A DNA stretch of 36,785 bases from Actinomycetes bacterium (GTDB lineage Bacteria; Actinomycetota; Acidimicrobiia; Acidimicrobiales; Acidimicrobiaceae). This document shows, piece by piece, positions 25,375-34,017 of this stretch; positions within the stretch are counted from its first letter, which is position 1, and each line of letters opens with the position of its first letter. The translations under genes were made by a program, and so were the position numbers. The notes below the pieces were generated by a model. It was given only the letters and a program-made list of their open reading frames with translations. It had not been told where the DNA came from and made no database searches. The stretch spans positions 1 to 36,785 of the forward strand of contig JAJYZP010000017.1 in the NCBI GenBank assembly GCA_021799875.1, in the 5' to 3' direction.

Positions 25375-25497
25375 GGCGAAGGAGCCTCCGGTTCTGTCGC
25401 TCCCAGGGTGTGCGACTAAATCGATACATGGTCACGACGATAGATTACGAAATGAAGGGGACGGCGTGGAAGTAGGTAGAGAAGGGTCGGGAGAGGA

Positions 25498-26361
25498 ATG
25501 AGTCTTTTCCAATCGTTTCCTCGTGCGATTCGCTCGGGAGGTGCGGCGCTTGCCGTAACGGTGCTCGTTGGCGTTCTTGGCTTCGTGATCTTTTACCCCT
25601 CGCAGGCGCCAACTGCTAGCGTTCCGGTAGCGCAACCGAGTACTGGCCCGTCTTCGATCACCTTCTCGCAGCACGCGACTGCCCCGGCAATTACCTACCA
25701 CAACCCTTCAAAGACCTTGGTTCCGGAAGGCAGAACACTGTTCGTCGAGAACTGTGCTTCGTGTCACGGAGTCAATGCGGCTGGCTCATCTCGTGCGCCC
25801 AATCTTCAGGGTCTCGGTGCTGCAACGATCGACTTTTGGGTCTATACGGGAAGAATGCCTCTTGCTGATCCGACGGTGCAAGCGATCGAGGGTCACCCTA
25901 GATTTACTCGTCAGCAGACCTTAGCGATCGCTGCGTACGTCGTATCTCGAGCTCCGGGAGGGCCCGCAATTCCCGATGTGAACCTTGGGGTGGCGAGCTT
26001 GAGTGAAGGGCAGAGTCTGTTTTCCACCAACTGTGCGGCGTGTCACACCATTACTGGCGTGGGCGATGCCCTGGCCAATAACGTCTATGCCCCCTCGCTC
26101 TACGGTGTTGGCTCGACACAGATTGCTGAGGCAATGAGGACCGGTCCGGGCAATATGCCTCGCTTTGGTCCTGGGACTCTCTCGAACTTTCAAGTGGCGA
26201 GTATTGCTAAGTACGTGCTGTACCTGCAGAAACCACAGGATCCGGGCGGGTTGTCGCTGGGCCATGTCGGCCCAGTGACCGAGGGCTTCGTCGGAATTCT
26301 TCTTGGTCTTGGAGGCCTTATGTTGTTTGGTTTCTGGATTGGAGGACGGGCAGCACGATGA
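25498..26361 (+). CDS. qcrC: Di-haem cytochrome c subunit of the bc1 complex
   Basis: Carries electrons from the Rieske centre straight to the oxidase CuA, replacing a soluble cytochrome c as in actinobacterial supercomplexes. The 287-residue protein has an N-terminal helix (about 16-33) and a C-terminal anchor (about 264-282). Two haem c sites are seen: CASCH (86-90) and CAACH (179-183); each is followed by a domain with a candidate methionine ligand (GRMP and NMPRFG). The stop overlaps qcrA as ATGA. Confidence 0.96.
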   Translation: MSLFQSFPRAIRSGGAALAVTVLVGVLGFVIFYPSQAPTASVPVAQPSTGPSSITFSQHATAPAITYHNPSKTLVPEGRTLFVENCASCHGVNAAGSSRAPNLQGLGAATIDFWVYTGRMPLADPTVQAIEGHPRFTRQQTLAIAAYVVSRAPGGPAIPDVNLGVASLSEGQSLFSTNCAACHTITGVGDALANNVYAPSLYGVGSTQIAEAMRTGPGNMPRFGPGTLSNFQVASIAKYVLYLQKPQDPGGLSLGHVGPVTEGFVGILLGLGGLMLFGFWIGGRAAR

Positions 26362-27272
26362 GTGTTGATGAACATCTCCAGGGCACTGCTGGCTCTCCCA
26401 GGGGAGTGGCGCAAGAGCATCGCTCTCTCGATACCGGTTCGAAGACCGCTGAGAGATTTGTTGCGTTAGCCTTCTTTATCTCCTTCGTTGCCACGATCGG
26501 TCTCGGGGTAACGTTTTGGGTTGGAGGACAGGCCCAGCTCGAGGGTGCCTTCCTCTTCGTAGCACTGATAGGGATAGGTGCGGGAATCGTTTCATGGGGC
26601 AAGTATCTCGTTCCACACGGTCCATTCGTCCAAGAACGCGAGGAGCTACGCTCGTCAGATGAAGATCGGGCGGCTTTTTACGCATCGCTCGAGCGAGGTT
26701 CCAAGCAGTTGGGCCGTCGTAAGTTTTTGGGCCGAATGCTTGGATTGTCACTCGGTGCGTTTGGAATTATCCAACTCTTCCCCTTTCTTCGTTCCTTGGG
26801 GCCAGTTCCTGGTAAGGCCCTCTTCGTCACCCATTGGAAGAAGGATTCGCAGGTTGTGAAGGTCGACGGAACTGCTGTCCTTGCGAGCGATCTTGAGGTT
26901 GGGGGAGCGATGACGGTCTTCCCCAGAGGGTTCGAGGGTAATGCTTTAGACCAAGTGATTCTCATCCGTCCAGCCACTACTGAGATCGTCACGCGACCGG
27001 GTCGTGAGACTTGGGGCCCTCAGGGATATCTCGCCTTCTCGAAGGTCTGTACCCACGCTGGCTGTCCCGTCGGACTCTATCAAGAATTAACTGAGCAGCT
27101 TCTCTGTCCCTGTCACCAGAGTCTTTTCGATGTTCTGACGGGGGCCACGCCGGTCTTTGGTCCTGCGCCTCGACCGCTGCCGCAGCTTCCGCTCAAGATC
27201 GATTCTTCAGGCAATTTACTCGCGCAGAACGGCTTTGATCAGCCGATCGGCCCTGGGTTTTGGGAGAGATAA
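26358..27272 (+). CDS. qcrA: Rieske iron-sulfur subunit of the bc1 complex
   Basis: Accepts electrons from menaquinol through its 2Fe-2S cluster. The 304-residue protein has three predicted helices (about 33-56, 60-84, 125-147), the actinobacterial arrangement. The Rieske motifs are CTHAGC (C231, H233, C236) and CPCHQS (C250, C252, H253). GRRKFLGR (119-126) directly before the third helix is a twin-arginine motif, as expected for export of the folded cluster domain by Tat after Sec insertion of the first two helices. tatA follows the cluster. qcrB starts five bases after the stop. Confidence 0.96.
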   Translation: MSVDEHLQGTAGSPRGVAQEHRSLDTGSKTAERFVALAFFISFVATIGLGVTFWVGGQAQLEGAFLFVALIGIGAGIVSWGKYLVPHGPFVQEREELRSSDEDRAAFYASLERGSKQLGRRKFLGRMLGLSLGAFGIIQLFPFLRSLGPVPGKALFVTHWKKDSQVVKVDGTAVLASDLEVGGAMTVFPRGFEGNALDQVILIRPATTEIVTRPGRETWGPQGYLAFSKVCTHAGCPVGLYQELTEQLLCPCHQSLFDVLTGATPVFGPAPRPLPQLPLKIDSSGNLLAQNGFDQPIGPGFWER

Positions 27273-27277
27273 CGGCC

Positions 27278-28936
27278 ATGATGACGCAGAAGGTTACCGA
27301 TTGGGTTGACGAGAGACTTGGTATTGCGAAGGGGGGACGGAGTTCACTCAACAAGATCTTTCCGGACCACTGGTCTTTCATGCTCGGCGAGATTGCGCTG
27401 TACTCCTTCATCGTTCTTCTTTTCACCGGTACGTTTCTGACTCTGTTTTTCGTACCGTCGTCGCATCTCATCACCTACCATGGCCCCTATAAGCCGCTTG
27501 ATGGGCAGAAGGTCTCTGAGGCATTTGCCTCCACGTTGCGGTTAAGTTTCAGTGTGCGGGCGGGGCTCGTTATGCGCCAGATGCATCACTGGGCGGCAAA
27601 TGTCTTCATTGCTGCGATCGTTGTGCACGTGTGCCGAATCTTCTTCACCGGCTCGTTCCGTAAGCCTCGAGAGCTCAACTGGATTATCGGTACGCTGCTT
27701 TTGATCCTCGCTATCGTCAACGGGTTCATTGGTTATTCACTACCTGATGACTTGATCTCAGGCACTGGTATTCGTATTGCATTCTCGATCGTTGAGTCAG
27801 TTCCGCTTGTTGGAAGCTACCTTGCGTTCTTCTTGTTTGGAGGAAACTTCCCTGGGAACAGCATCATCCCACGGTTCTACACGATCCACGTGCTGCTCGT
27901 ACCTGCCTTAATCGTCGCTCTCTTAGCGGCCCACTTGGGCATCATGTACCATCAGAAGCACACGCAATATCCTGGACCGAAGCGGACAAACAGAAATGTT
28001 GTCGGCACGGTTTTGTGGCCGGGTTACGCGCTGGAGGCAGGTGGCTTCTTCTTCATTACTGCGGGTGTTCTTGCGGCTCTCGGTGGTCTCGTGCAGATCA
28101 ATCCGATCTGGCTCTACGGACCGTACATCCCGTACAAAGTCAGCTATGCAGTGCAGCCAGACTGGTACATGGGTTGGCTCGATGGGGCGCTTCGTTTAAT
28201 GCCGTCTTGGGAGATCGTCGCCTTCGGTCACATGATTCCGAATGTGTTCTTCCCTGCGGTTCTGCTACCGGGGATTACCTTTACTGCTCTGGCTCTCTGG
28301 CCTTTCATAGAGAGAAAGATCACGAAGGACGATCGAGTTCACAACATCTGCGAAAGACCTCGGGATAACTCGTGGCGAACCTCGCTTGGCGTCGGGATTT
28401 TGGCCTTCTACGTAGTCTTGTTCTTTGCTTCGTCGACCGATGTACTCGCGAACACCTTTCAGACTTCCCTGAACTTCGTTCTGTGGTTCTTTCGGATAGC
28501 CCTCATTGTGCTTCCGCCAGCGTCGGCCTATGTGACGTATTTGATCACGAAAGAGACTCAGAAGAACACCGCAGCTGGGCAGCGTAAGGTCGCAATGATT
28601 ATCTCTCGTGATGAGACCGGAAATTATTCGACGGTCGATGCTGAGCCAGCTGAGGACGACATCCATCCGGCGCAGAGTCCGGTTCCGGTTCCAGAAGAGG
28701 CTGCATACCTACATCACAACGGATTGGTTGTGGGAAGCGAAGAGCAAGAGCTTGTGACGGTCGGTGATTCGAACGGCTCGTTTACTCGCTCCTTGGAGTC
28801 TGAGCTTCCGCCGCAGCGCTCGGGTGGATCTGGGGTTTTCCGAGTCCCGCGAAGCCTTCCTGGAAGTCAGGGTGGGTTTTTCGGAGGTGGTCCGCGTCGA
28901 CGTGGTCGAGGACAGAGGCATGGTGATCAGAAGTGA
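27278..28936 (+). CDS. qcrB: Cytochrome b subunit of the bc1 complex
   Basis: Quinol-oxidising membrane subunit with two b haems, 552 residues from ATG 27278 (GGGAGAG at 27262-27268). Haem-ligand histidines lie in MHHWAANVFIAAIVVHVCR and in the fourth-helix region (FYTIHVLLVPALI, LLAAHLGIMYHQKH). The quinol site motif is PDWY (in QPDWYMGW), the actinobacterial form of PEWY. After the eight-helix core come an acidic stretch and a Gly/Arg-rich basic tail (GGFFGGGPRRRGRGQ), on the cytosolic side by prediction. ctaC follows. Confidence 0.96.
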   Translation: MMTQKVTDWVDERLGIAKGGRSSLNKIFPDHWSFMLGEIALYSFIVLLFTGTFLTLFFVPSSHLITYHGPYKPLDGQKVSEAFASTLRLSFSVRAGLVMRQMHHWAANVFIAAIVVHVCRIFFTGSFRKPRELNWIIGTLLLILAIVNGFIGYSLPDDLISGTGIRIAFSIVESVPLVGSYLAFFLFGGNFPGNSIIPRFYTIHVLLVPALIVALLAAHLGIMYHQKHTQYPGPKRTNRNVVGTVLWPGYALEAGGFFFITAGVLAALGGLVQINPIWLYGPYIPYKVSYAVQPDWYMGWLDGALRLMPSWEIVAFGHMIPNVFFPAVLLPGITFTALALWPFIERKITKDDRVHNICERPRDNSWRTSLGVGILAFYVVLFFASSTDVLANTFQTSLNFVLWFFRIALIVLPPASAYVTYLITKETQKNTAAGQRKVAMIISRDETGNYSTVDAEPAEDDIHPAQSPVPVPEEAAYLHHNGLVVGSEEQELVTVGDSNGSFTRSLESELPPQRSGGSGVFRVPRSLPGSQGGFFGGGPRRRGRGQRHGDQK

Positions 28937-28967
28937 TTGTGATGTGCGAAGAAGCTTTGGAGACCCT

Positions 28968-29744
28968 ATGAGAACGATTGACGTAGCTTCTCGGTCATTC
29001 TCGGTCGTCAGGGTGGTCAGGGTGGTCAGGGTCGGATCGGCCCTCGTCCTTGGCGGACTGGTGCTTGGAGCTTGTAACCTGCCTGGCTTTGGCGCAGACC
29101 GTGGAGCCACAACACAAGGACATTCTACGTTTCACCTGTTCCAGTTTTTCGCTATCCTCTCGATACCGGTTCTACTGTCGGTTTTCGTGCCTCTGGTCTA
29201 TGCGATACTGCGTTTTAAGCGTCGAGGGGATGAGATTCCCAAGCAGACGCACTCGCACATCCCGATTGAGATTGTCTATACCGTTGTGCCGATCATCATC
29301 ATCGTCGTCTTGTTTGTCTTTACAGTCCGAGTGGAGAACAAGGTGACTGCGGTCTCTGCGCACCCCAATCTGCGAGTGGACGTGACCGCCTACCAGTGGG
29401 GTTGGAAGTTCTACTACCCCTCGCTCGGGATCACGGAGTACACCGAGGGAAATCACTACCCGGATCTGGTGCTTCCTGAGAACGAGACCACGACCGTACG
29501 ACTGGTATCGTCCGATGTTGTTCATGGCTTCTATATCCCGGCGTTCGACTTCTCTCGTTATGCCCTTCCAGGGGTTACGAACTACTTCGACTTCACTCCG
29601 AATCAGGTGGGAAGTTTCATCGGTCGTTGCTCGCAGCTCTGTGGTCTTTACCACTCTGAGATGCTGTTCCATGTAAGTGTCGATACTCCGGCCGGCTTCA
29701 ACGCCTGGGCCTCGAGTCACTCATCCAATTCGAAAGGAGCGTAG
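28968..29744 (+). CDS. ctaC: Cytochrome c oxidase subunit II (CuA lipoprotein)
   Basis: Receives electrons at the binuclear CuA centre. From ATG 28968 (GGAG just before) the product has 258 residues: a signal peptide with lipobox LVLGAC (C36), two helices (about 58-82 and 100-121), then the cupredoxin domain. CuA ligands are H186, C221, C225, H229 and M232 in [23 protein letters not shown] is the aromatic electron-entry patch. The n-region of the signal peptide holds a Val-Arg-Val repeat from a 9-base tandem at 29007-29033. The frame stays open upstream to 28764, but that overlaps qcrB and is not credible. Confidence 0.95.
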   Translation: MRTIDVASRSFSVVRVVRVVRVGSALVLGGLVLGACNLPGFGADRGATTQGHSTFHLFQFFAILSIPVLLSVFVPLVYAILRFKRRGDEIPKQTHSHIPIEIVYTVVPIIIIVVLFVFTVRVENKVTAVSAHPNLRVDVTAYQWGWKFYYPSLGITEYTEGNHYPDLVLPENETTTVRLVSSDVVHGFYIPAFDFSRYALPGVTNYFDFTPNQVGSFIGRCSQLCGLYHSEMLFHVSVDTPAGFNAWASSHSSNSKGA

Positions 29745-29746
29745 CC

Positions 29747-31453
29747 GTGGCCGTTATTGACGATACAGTGACTGAGCACGTTGTGCCACATCATGCAGAG
29801 GAGCCGAGCGGTTTTTACCGCTGGCTCACCTCTACGGACCATAAGGTCATCGGTAAAAACTACCTTTACACATCATTGGCCTTCTTTTTCATCGCTGGCT
29901 TGATGGCGGTGCTCATTCGGACCCAGCTCTTCTCGCCGAATAACCATTTTGTGTCCCCGCAGACGTACAACGAGCTCTTTACTATTCATGGGTCGATGAT
30001 GCTCTACCTCTTTGCGGGACCCTTTGCCTTCGGTGGGGTGGCAAACTATATCATCCCGTTGCAAATTGGTGCTCCGGATATGGCCTTTCCGAGGTTGAAC
30101 TCACTGTCCTACTGGCTGTTTCTGACCGGTGGAATCACGATGTTGCTCGGATTTCTTACGGCCTCGGGAGCTGCGGCCTTCGGTTGGGTTGCCTATGCGC
30201 CGCTTTCAGAAGCGACTAACTCTCCAGGAGCAGGTCCCGATCTCTGGATCGTGTCGGTAGCTTTGGTTGGGTTCTCAGGCATCTTTACTGCGGTGAATCT
30301 CGTTACGACCATTATGTATCTGCGTGCACCGGGGCTGACGATGTTTCGGATGCCGATCTTCACCTGGAATATGCTCGTGACCGGGATCTTGATCCTGATC
30401 TCCTTTCCGGTGCTGACAGCGGCGTTGATTCTGCTCTACGCCGATCGTCACTTTGGAACACATATCTTCACGGTGGCTGGCGGTGGTGTCCCGGTACTGT
30501 GGCAGAATCTGTTCTGGTTCTTCGGTCATCCTGAGGTCTATATTCTTGCGCTTCCGTATTTCGGTATGGTGACCGAGGTGATTCCGGTATTTTCGCGCAA
30601 ACCAGTCTTTGGCTACAAGGGGTTGGTCTTTGCGACGCTTGCGATCGCAGGCCTCTCTACTGGAGTTTGGGCACACCACATGTTCACGACTGGTACGGTG
30701 CTTCTACCTTTCTTCTCGGCGCTCAGTCTTCTGATCGCAGTTCCCACAGGAATCAAGATCTATACCTGGGTCGCAACGATGTGGAAGGGTAGCCTCGACT
30801 TTAAGACTCCGCTAACATTCTCTATCGGCTTTATCGTGGCCTTTACTATGGGTGGCATTACGGGCGTGATGTTGGCGGCGCCTCCTATCGATTTCTATAC
30901 ACACGATACGTACTTTGTAGTTGCTCACTTTCATCAGGTACTCTTCGGCTCGGCGGTCTTGGCCGGATTCGCTGGGCTCTACTACTGGTACCCAAAACTC
31001 ACCGGAAGAATGTACCGAGAAGGGTTGGGTAAGCTCCACTTTTGGCTGATCTTTATCGGTTTCAACGTTACGTTTCTTCCCCAGTATGTTGTCGGGCTTC
31101 GAGGTATGCCTCGGAGAATCGCTGAGTATGCGGCAAGTGATGGTTTCACGTTCCTGAACAGGGTCTCTACCGTTGGTGCCTATATCACCGCGATCGGGTT
31201 CCTGGTCTTCATTTGGAATATGTGGATCTCATGGCGTCGACCGATCCCAGCGGGAGATAATCCCTGGGATGGTCATACGCTTGAGTGGGGCACTTCCTCA
31301 CCACCCCCGTCGCATAACTTTCACTCGCTGCCTCCGATCCGTTCACAACGTCCAGTATGGGATGCAAACCATCCGGAGCATGCAGATTATCTACGCCCAC
31401 CGGAGCCTTCTCGCTTTAGCAGTCGGCGAGATGAGGCGGTGGTGGATCGATGA
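29747..31453 (+). CDS. ctaD: Cytochrome c oxidase subunit I (aa3 type)
   Basis: Catalytic subunit that reduces oxygen to water and pumps protons, 568 residues from GTG 29747; GAAAGGAG at 29732-29739 is seven bases upstream. [13 protein letters not shown] starts the family pattern. The CuB histidine H261 and cross-linked tyrosine Y265 lie in [14 protein letters not shown] in [10 protein letters not shown], and the haem histidines in [14 protein letters not shown]. The glutamate of FGHPEVY-type A oxidases and the CtaC partner mark it as type A. The last four bases overlap ctaF as ATGA. Confidence 0.97.
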   Translation: MAVIDDTVTEHVVPHHAEEPSGFYRWLTSTDHKVIGKNYLYTSLAFFFIAGLMAVLIRTQLFSPNNHFVSPQTYNELFTIHGSMMLYLFAGPFAFGGVANYIIPLQIGAPDMAFPRLNSLSYWLFLTGGITMLLGFLTASGAAAFGWVAYAPLSEATNSPGAGPDLWIVSVALVGFSGIFTAVNLVTTIMYLRAPGLTMFRMPIFTWNMLVTGILILISFPVLTAALILLYADRHFGTHIFTVAGGGVPVLWQNLFWFFGHPEVYILALPYFGMVTEVIPVFSRKPVFGYKGLVFATLAIAGLSTGVWAHHMFTTGTVLLPFFSALSLLIAVPTGIKIYTWVATMWKGSLDFKTPLTFSIGFIVAFTMGGITGVMLAAPPIDFYTHDTYFVVAHFHQVLFGSAVLAGFAGLYYWYPKLTGRMYREGLGKLHFWLIFIGFNVTFLPQYVVGLRGMPRRIAEYAASDGFTFLNRVSTVGAYITAIGFLVFIWNMWISWRRPIPAGDNPWDGHTLEWGTSSPPPSHNFHSLPPIRSQRPVWDANHPEHADYLRPPEPSRFSSRRDEAVVDR

Positions 31454-31842
31454 AGACGGAGTTCCGTGTCTATACGGGAATTGGTATCTTTATCCTGGTG
31501 ATGCTTCTGGTCTACTTTTTCTGGAGCGGTGATGGCGGGAACTCTATCCTGCTCTTCGCTACGGTAGGACTCGGCCTTCTTCCGGGTGCGTATCTGGGCT
31601 GGTGGTCGCGTCGCATGGAGCCCAGGCCAGAAGATCGAGAGGTTGTCGAGCCTGGAGGCGTTGCGGATCAGTTAGGCGCCTTTCCGACACACTCGATCTG
31701 GCCCTTTGTACTTGGCGTTGGCGTATTCTTGACCGCTCTCGCATTTGTCTTCGGTATTTGGACGGCGGTCGTCGGACTCAGCTTCTGTTTCTCTGCTGCG
31801 TTGTGGGGTACGCTCTCCTCGAGGCGTGGAGGACTAATCTAG
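31450..31842 (+). CDS. ctaF: Cytochrome c oxidase subunit IV (actinobacterial CtaF)
   Basis: A 130-residue membrane protein with four predicted helices: [60 protein letters not shown] and a last one around [16 protein letters not shown]. The [11 protein letters not shown] loop after the second helix is typical of CtaF, the small subunit found only in actinobacterial oxidases. It closes the respiratory operon and overlaps ctaD as ATGA. Confidence 0.92.
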   Translation: MKTEFRVYTGIGIFILVMLLVYFFWSGDGGNSILLFATVGLGLLPGAYLGWWSRRMEPRPEDREVVEPGGVADQLGAFPTHSIWPFVLGVGVFLTALAFVFGIWTAVVGLSFCFSAALWGTLSSRRGGLI

Positions 31843-31976
31843 CGTTCATGGAGCTCTTTCCCTTCGGGGCTCCTCTGATGGAGATGGATCCTGTGACTCT
31901 CACTGTCTCACTGGTTCGGCAGGCTCGAGTTATGCTCGTCGATTGCATACCGGGTCGTCTCTGAGAGTTCGTGAGA

Positions 31977-32089
31977 GCCTCGCGAGTAATCCCGAGGCCG
32001 ATAATCCTCTTTGAGGTAGCGGACTCGGGGTTACTCTTTGAGTGCGGTTATCTTGTGAAGGTTCTACCTCTTTGTATTTGGCGAGGTAG
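31977..32089. terminator. Candidate bidirectional terminator region between ctaF and tatA
   Basis: Two inverted repeats in the convergent gap: GCCTCG (31977-31982) / CGAGGC (31993-31998), and CTACCTC (32064-32070) / GAGGTAG (32083-32089). Neither has a strong T-run. The 31843-32105 gap has no gene. Confidence 0.4.
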
Positions 32090-32105
32090 GAAGCGAAAAC
32101 TCGCC

Positions 32106-32330
32106 TTACTGCTGTTGGTCAGTCGTTTTCGGTTGTTCTGACTTTACCTCATCGACCGGAGCTGAAGAGCCGGTTGTGCCGGCGCCTTCTTCGATCCCTT
32201 TCTTGAACTCTGACGAGGCTGAGCCAAGTGATCGTGCAAGTTGAGGTAGTTTTCGCCCGCCAAAGAGTAGCAAGACCACGATTAGTACTACAGCGATATC
32301 GGGTGCGCTAAAAATCTCTCCGAATAACAT
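32106..32330 (-). CDS. tatA: Twin-arginine translocase subunit TatA
   Basis: Forms the pore of the Tat pathway, which exports folded proteins. The 74-residue product has one N-terminal helix ([17 protein letters not shown]) followed by the family hinge and amphipathic helix [23 protein letters not shown] and a hydrophilic tail. AGGAGGAA is placed just before the ATG on the minus strand. tatC is not present. Its place next to the respiratory cluster suits the Tat-dependent Rieske protein. Confidence 0.93.
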   Translation of the reverse strand: MLFGEIFSAPDIAVVLIVVLLLFGGRKLPQLARSLGSASSEFKKGIEEGAGTTGSSAPVDEVKSEQPKTTDQQQ

Positions 32331-32377
32331 TGGTTCCTCCTAACGATAGGAACAGTTCATCCGCAATCTCCTACTCT

Positions 32378-33004
32378 ATGCTAATGACTTCTCTGGTCCA
32401 TCACATTCTCAATGTCCCAGTCTGGCTTGCTATTCTTGTGGTTTTCCTCCTCCCGGCTCTTGAATCTTCAGTTTTCGTTGGCTTCATCTTCCCCGGTGAG
32501 ACGGCGGTTGTCCTTGGAGGCGTACTTTCTTTTGAACATAAGGTGGCGCTCTGGGTGGTGATCGTCGCAGCAAGTCTCGGAGCAATCTTGGGTGACTCTG
32601 TGGGTTACTACGTGGGCCGGCGTTGGGGTCATCGCTTAATAGAACGGGCGGGCGGACGATTTATCAAGCGATCCCAGGTCGACAAGGCCGTGAGTTTTGT
32701 GGCGAAGCGAGGGGGTCCTGGCGTCTTTGTCGGGAGGTTTACGACGGCACTTCGTGTTCTGGTCCCCGGTATCGCCGGCATGGCGGAGATGCGATATCGC
32801 ACTTTTCTCACCTTCAATGCATCTGGCGGGATAGCTTGGAGCATCGTGTTTGCCACGATCGGTTACGTAGCCGGCAACTCCTTTGCGAGCGTGGAAAAGC
32901 AGGCATCGACGGCGGGGCTCGTGGTGATCGGAGCGATCGTTGCCGTCCTCCTCCTCTTCGGACTGTATCGCTACTTGAGAGAGTTCCGGAGGGAACGGGC
33001 GTGA
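32378..33004 (+). CDS. DedA (VTT) family membrane protein
   Basis: A membrane protein of about 208 residues from ATG 32378 (32384 also possible). The family pattern is clear: PALESSVFVGFIFPGETAVVLGG, then GDSVGYYVGRRWGHRLIER, then FVGRFTTALRVLVPGIAGMAEMRYRTFL, then GGIAWSIVFATIGYVAG, ending in a membrane helix and a basic tail. DedA proteins are thought to flip undecaprenyl phosphate or phospholipids and support membrane potential. Divergent from tatA. Confidence 0.9.
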   Translation: MLMTSLVHHILNVPVWLAILVVFLLPALESSVFVGFIFPGETAVVLGGVLSFEHKVALWVVIVAASLGAILGDSVGYYVGRRWGHRLIERAGGRFIKRSQVDKAVSFVAKRGGPGVFVGRFTTALRVLVPGIAGMAEMRYRTFLTFNASGGIAWSIVFATIGYVAGNSFASVEKQASTAGLVVIGAIVAVLLLFGLYRYLREFRRERA

Positions 33005-33228
33005 GTCCGCAGACGCCGTCGTGCCTGAGCCTCTCACAACGTGCTTTAGGCGGTAGATGAGAGGTTCCAGAGGCGGAACGTGGTGGGTTGTATGGACCTG
33101 CCCTAGACTGCCTAGATCTTTCGGTGCAGCGTGACCAGGGTCGTGCCGTCGTCACGGTCGGCTCAGGGCTCCTTGGTCGCCTTGCTCTTCGAGGCCCCCT
33201 TTGGGCGGCACAACGAGAAGAGCGCCCT
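33005..33228. other. Gap between the dedA gene and the IS remnant
   Basis: No gene seen. A weak inverted repeat CCTCTCA/TGAGAGG lies about 33031-33065 and could end the dedA transcript. Confidence 0.3.
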
Positions 33229-33620
33229 GTGACACGCTCCGGGAATTGTGGAGACTCAGTTACTTGAGGACCAATCCGGCCTCAAGTTGTTCTTGAGCGT
33301 AGTAGGCCGCTTCGAACTCCGTCGGTGCAATCATGCCAATTGAACCATGGAGTCTCCGATTCTTGAACCAGTCCACCCAGAGCAGCGTTGCCCACTTGGG
33401 ATCTTGGGTCCCAGTGAAATCTCCGTGAGGTCGAACCATTTCTGCCTTGTACAGTCCATTCACGCTCTCACTGAAGGCATTGTCCGTCCCGACAGATGGA
33501 GCGATCCTGCATCTCTAAGAGCCTTCCAGTACGCTATCGATAGGTACTGTACCCCACGATCTGAGTGATGAGTGAGGTCACCGGTGACACCGCCTCGAGC
33601 GTTCATCGCCAGAATCTCAG
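33229..33620 (-). pseudogene. IS3-family transposase OrfB, C-terminal fragment with frameshift
   Basis: The fragment holds the second half of the integrase core: HHSDRGVQYLSIAY (second catalytic aspartate) in one frame and DNAFSESVNGLYKAE with the third catalytic residue, then WVDWFKNRRLHGSIGM and EFEAAYYAQ, in the other. The frames change near 33506, where one base is missing between GG and ATCGCT on the minus strand. The stretch between GT and DNA is also shorter than in intact relatives. The coding part stops at 33260; the last 30 bases to about 33229 (CGCTCCGGGAATTGTGGAGACT) look like the right terminal repeat. The N-terminal half and orfA are gone. Confidence 0.82.
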
Positions 33621-33948
33621 CGTTGAACTGGGAGTAGGAGTAGCACTGTTCATCTGGGTGGTCCCTCTTGTACTCATCCCACAACACAGCTCGTGTTGGT
33701 GGGTGCTTTGAGTTCAACTCCCGATCGACCGATGCAAGGTCAATGGGAGCAAAGCTCTCCGGTGATGGACCGGGTGTTCCACGCTCCAAGAGCTCTTCGA
33801 GTGCATCATCATCGAGCGCAAGAGCATCAGCAAGACTGATCGATGCGTCATTGATTCTCCTTAGGTATCTCCCCACACTTTGATGCGATATTCCAACGGC
33901 GAGGGCAATCTCTCGTTGGGAGTAGCTGTCTTCCATTGCAAGCGTCAA
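33621..33948 (-). pseudogene. IS21-family IstA N-terminal fragment fused to the IS3 remnant
   Basis: The first 109 residues read as an IstA-type beginning: an helix-turn-helix (SQREIALAVGISHQSVGRYLRR), LDDDALEELLE, ASVDRELNSK and RAVLWDEYKRDHPDE-YSYSQF. The frame then runs without a stop into the IS3 integrase fragment, so a deletion has joined two unrelated elements near 33615-33621. The DDE domain and istB of IS21 are missing. Not functional as a transposase. Confidence 0.75.
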
Positions 33949-33981
33949 CGCTTATCGAGGAGAGTGGTGGTGTCAAGTAGG

Positions 33982-34017
33982 ACGTAGCCGAGCTCGACGA
34001 CTCGAGCTGGGCTACGT
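33982..34017 (-). terminator. Strong hairpin at the end of the glycosyltransferase gene
   Basis: ACGTAGCC-g-AGCTCGA (33982-33997) pairs with TCGAGCT-g-GGCTACGT (34002-34017): 15 pairs and one mismatch around a 4-base loop, including the stop codon of the glycosyltransferase at 34012-34014. No T-run on the minus strand. Confidence 0.6.

Noticed and set aside
33093-33107. TGGACCTGCCCTAGA as the far terminal repeat of the IS
   Set aside because: It resembles some IS3 ends, but the coding remnant already ends with a better terminal sequence near 33229, and there is no matching partner or target duplication.
33260-33463. Independent small gene of 67 codons
   Set aside because: Its sequence is the C-terminus of an IS3 transposase continuing from the other frame after a one-base deletion; it was merged into the pseudogene.
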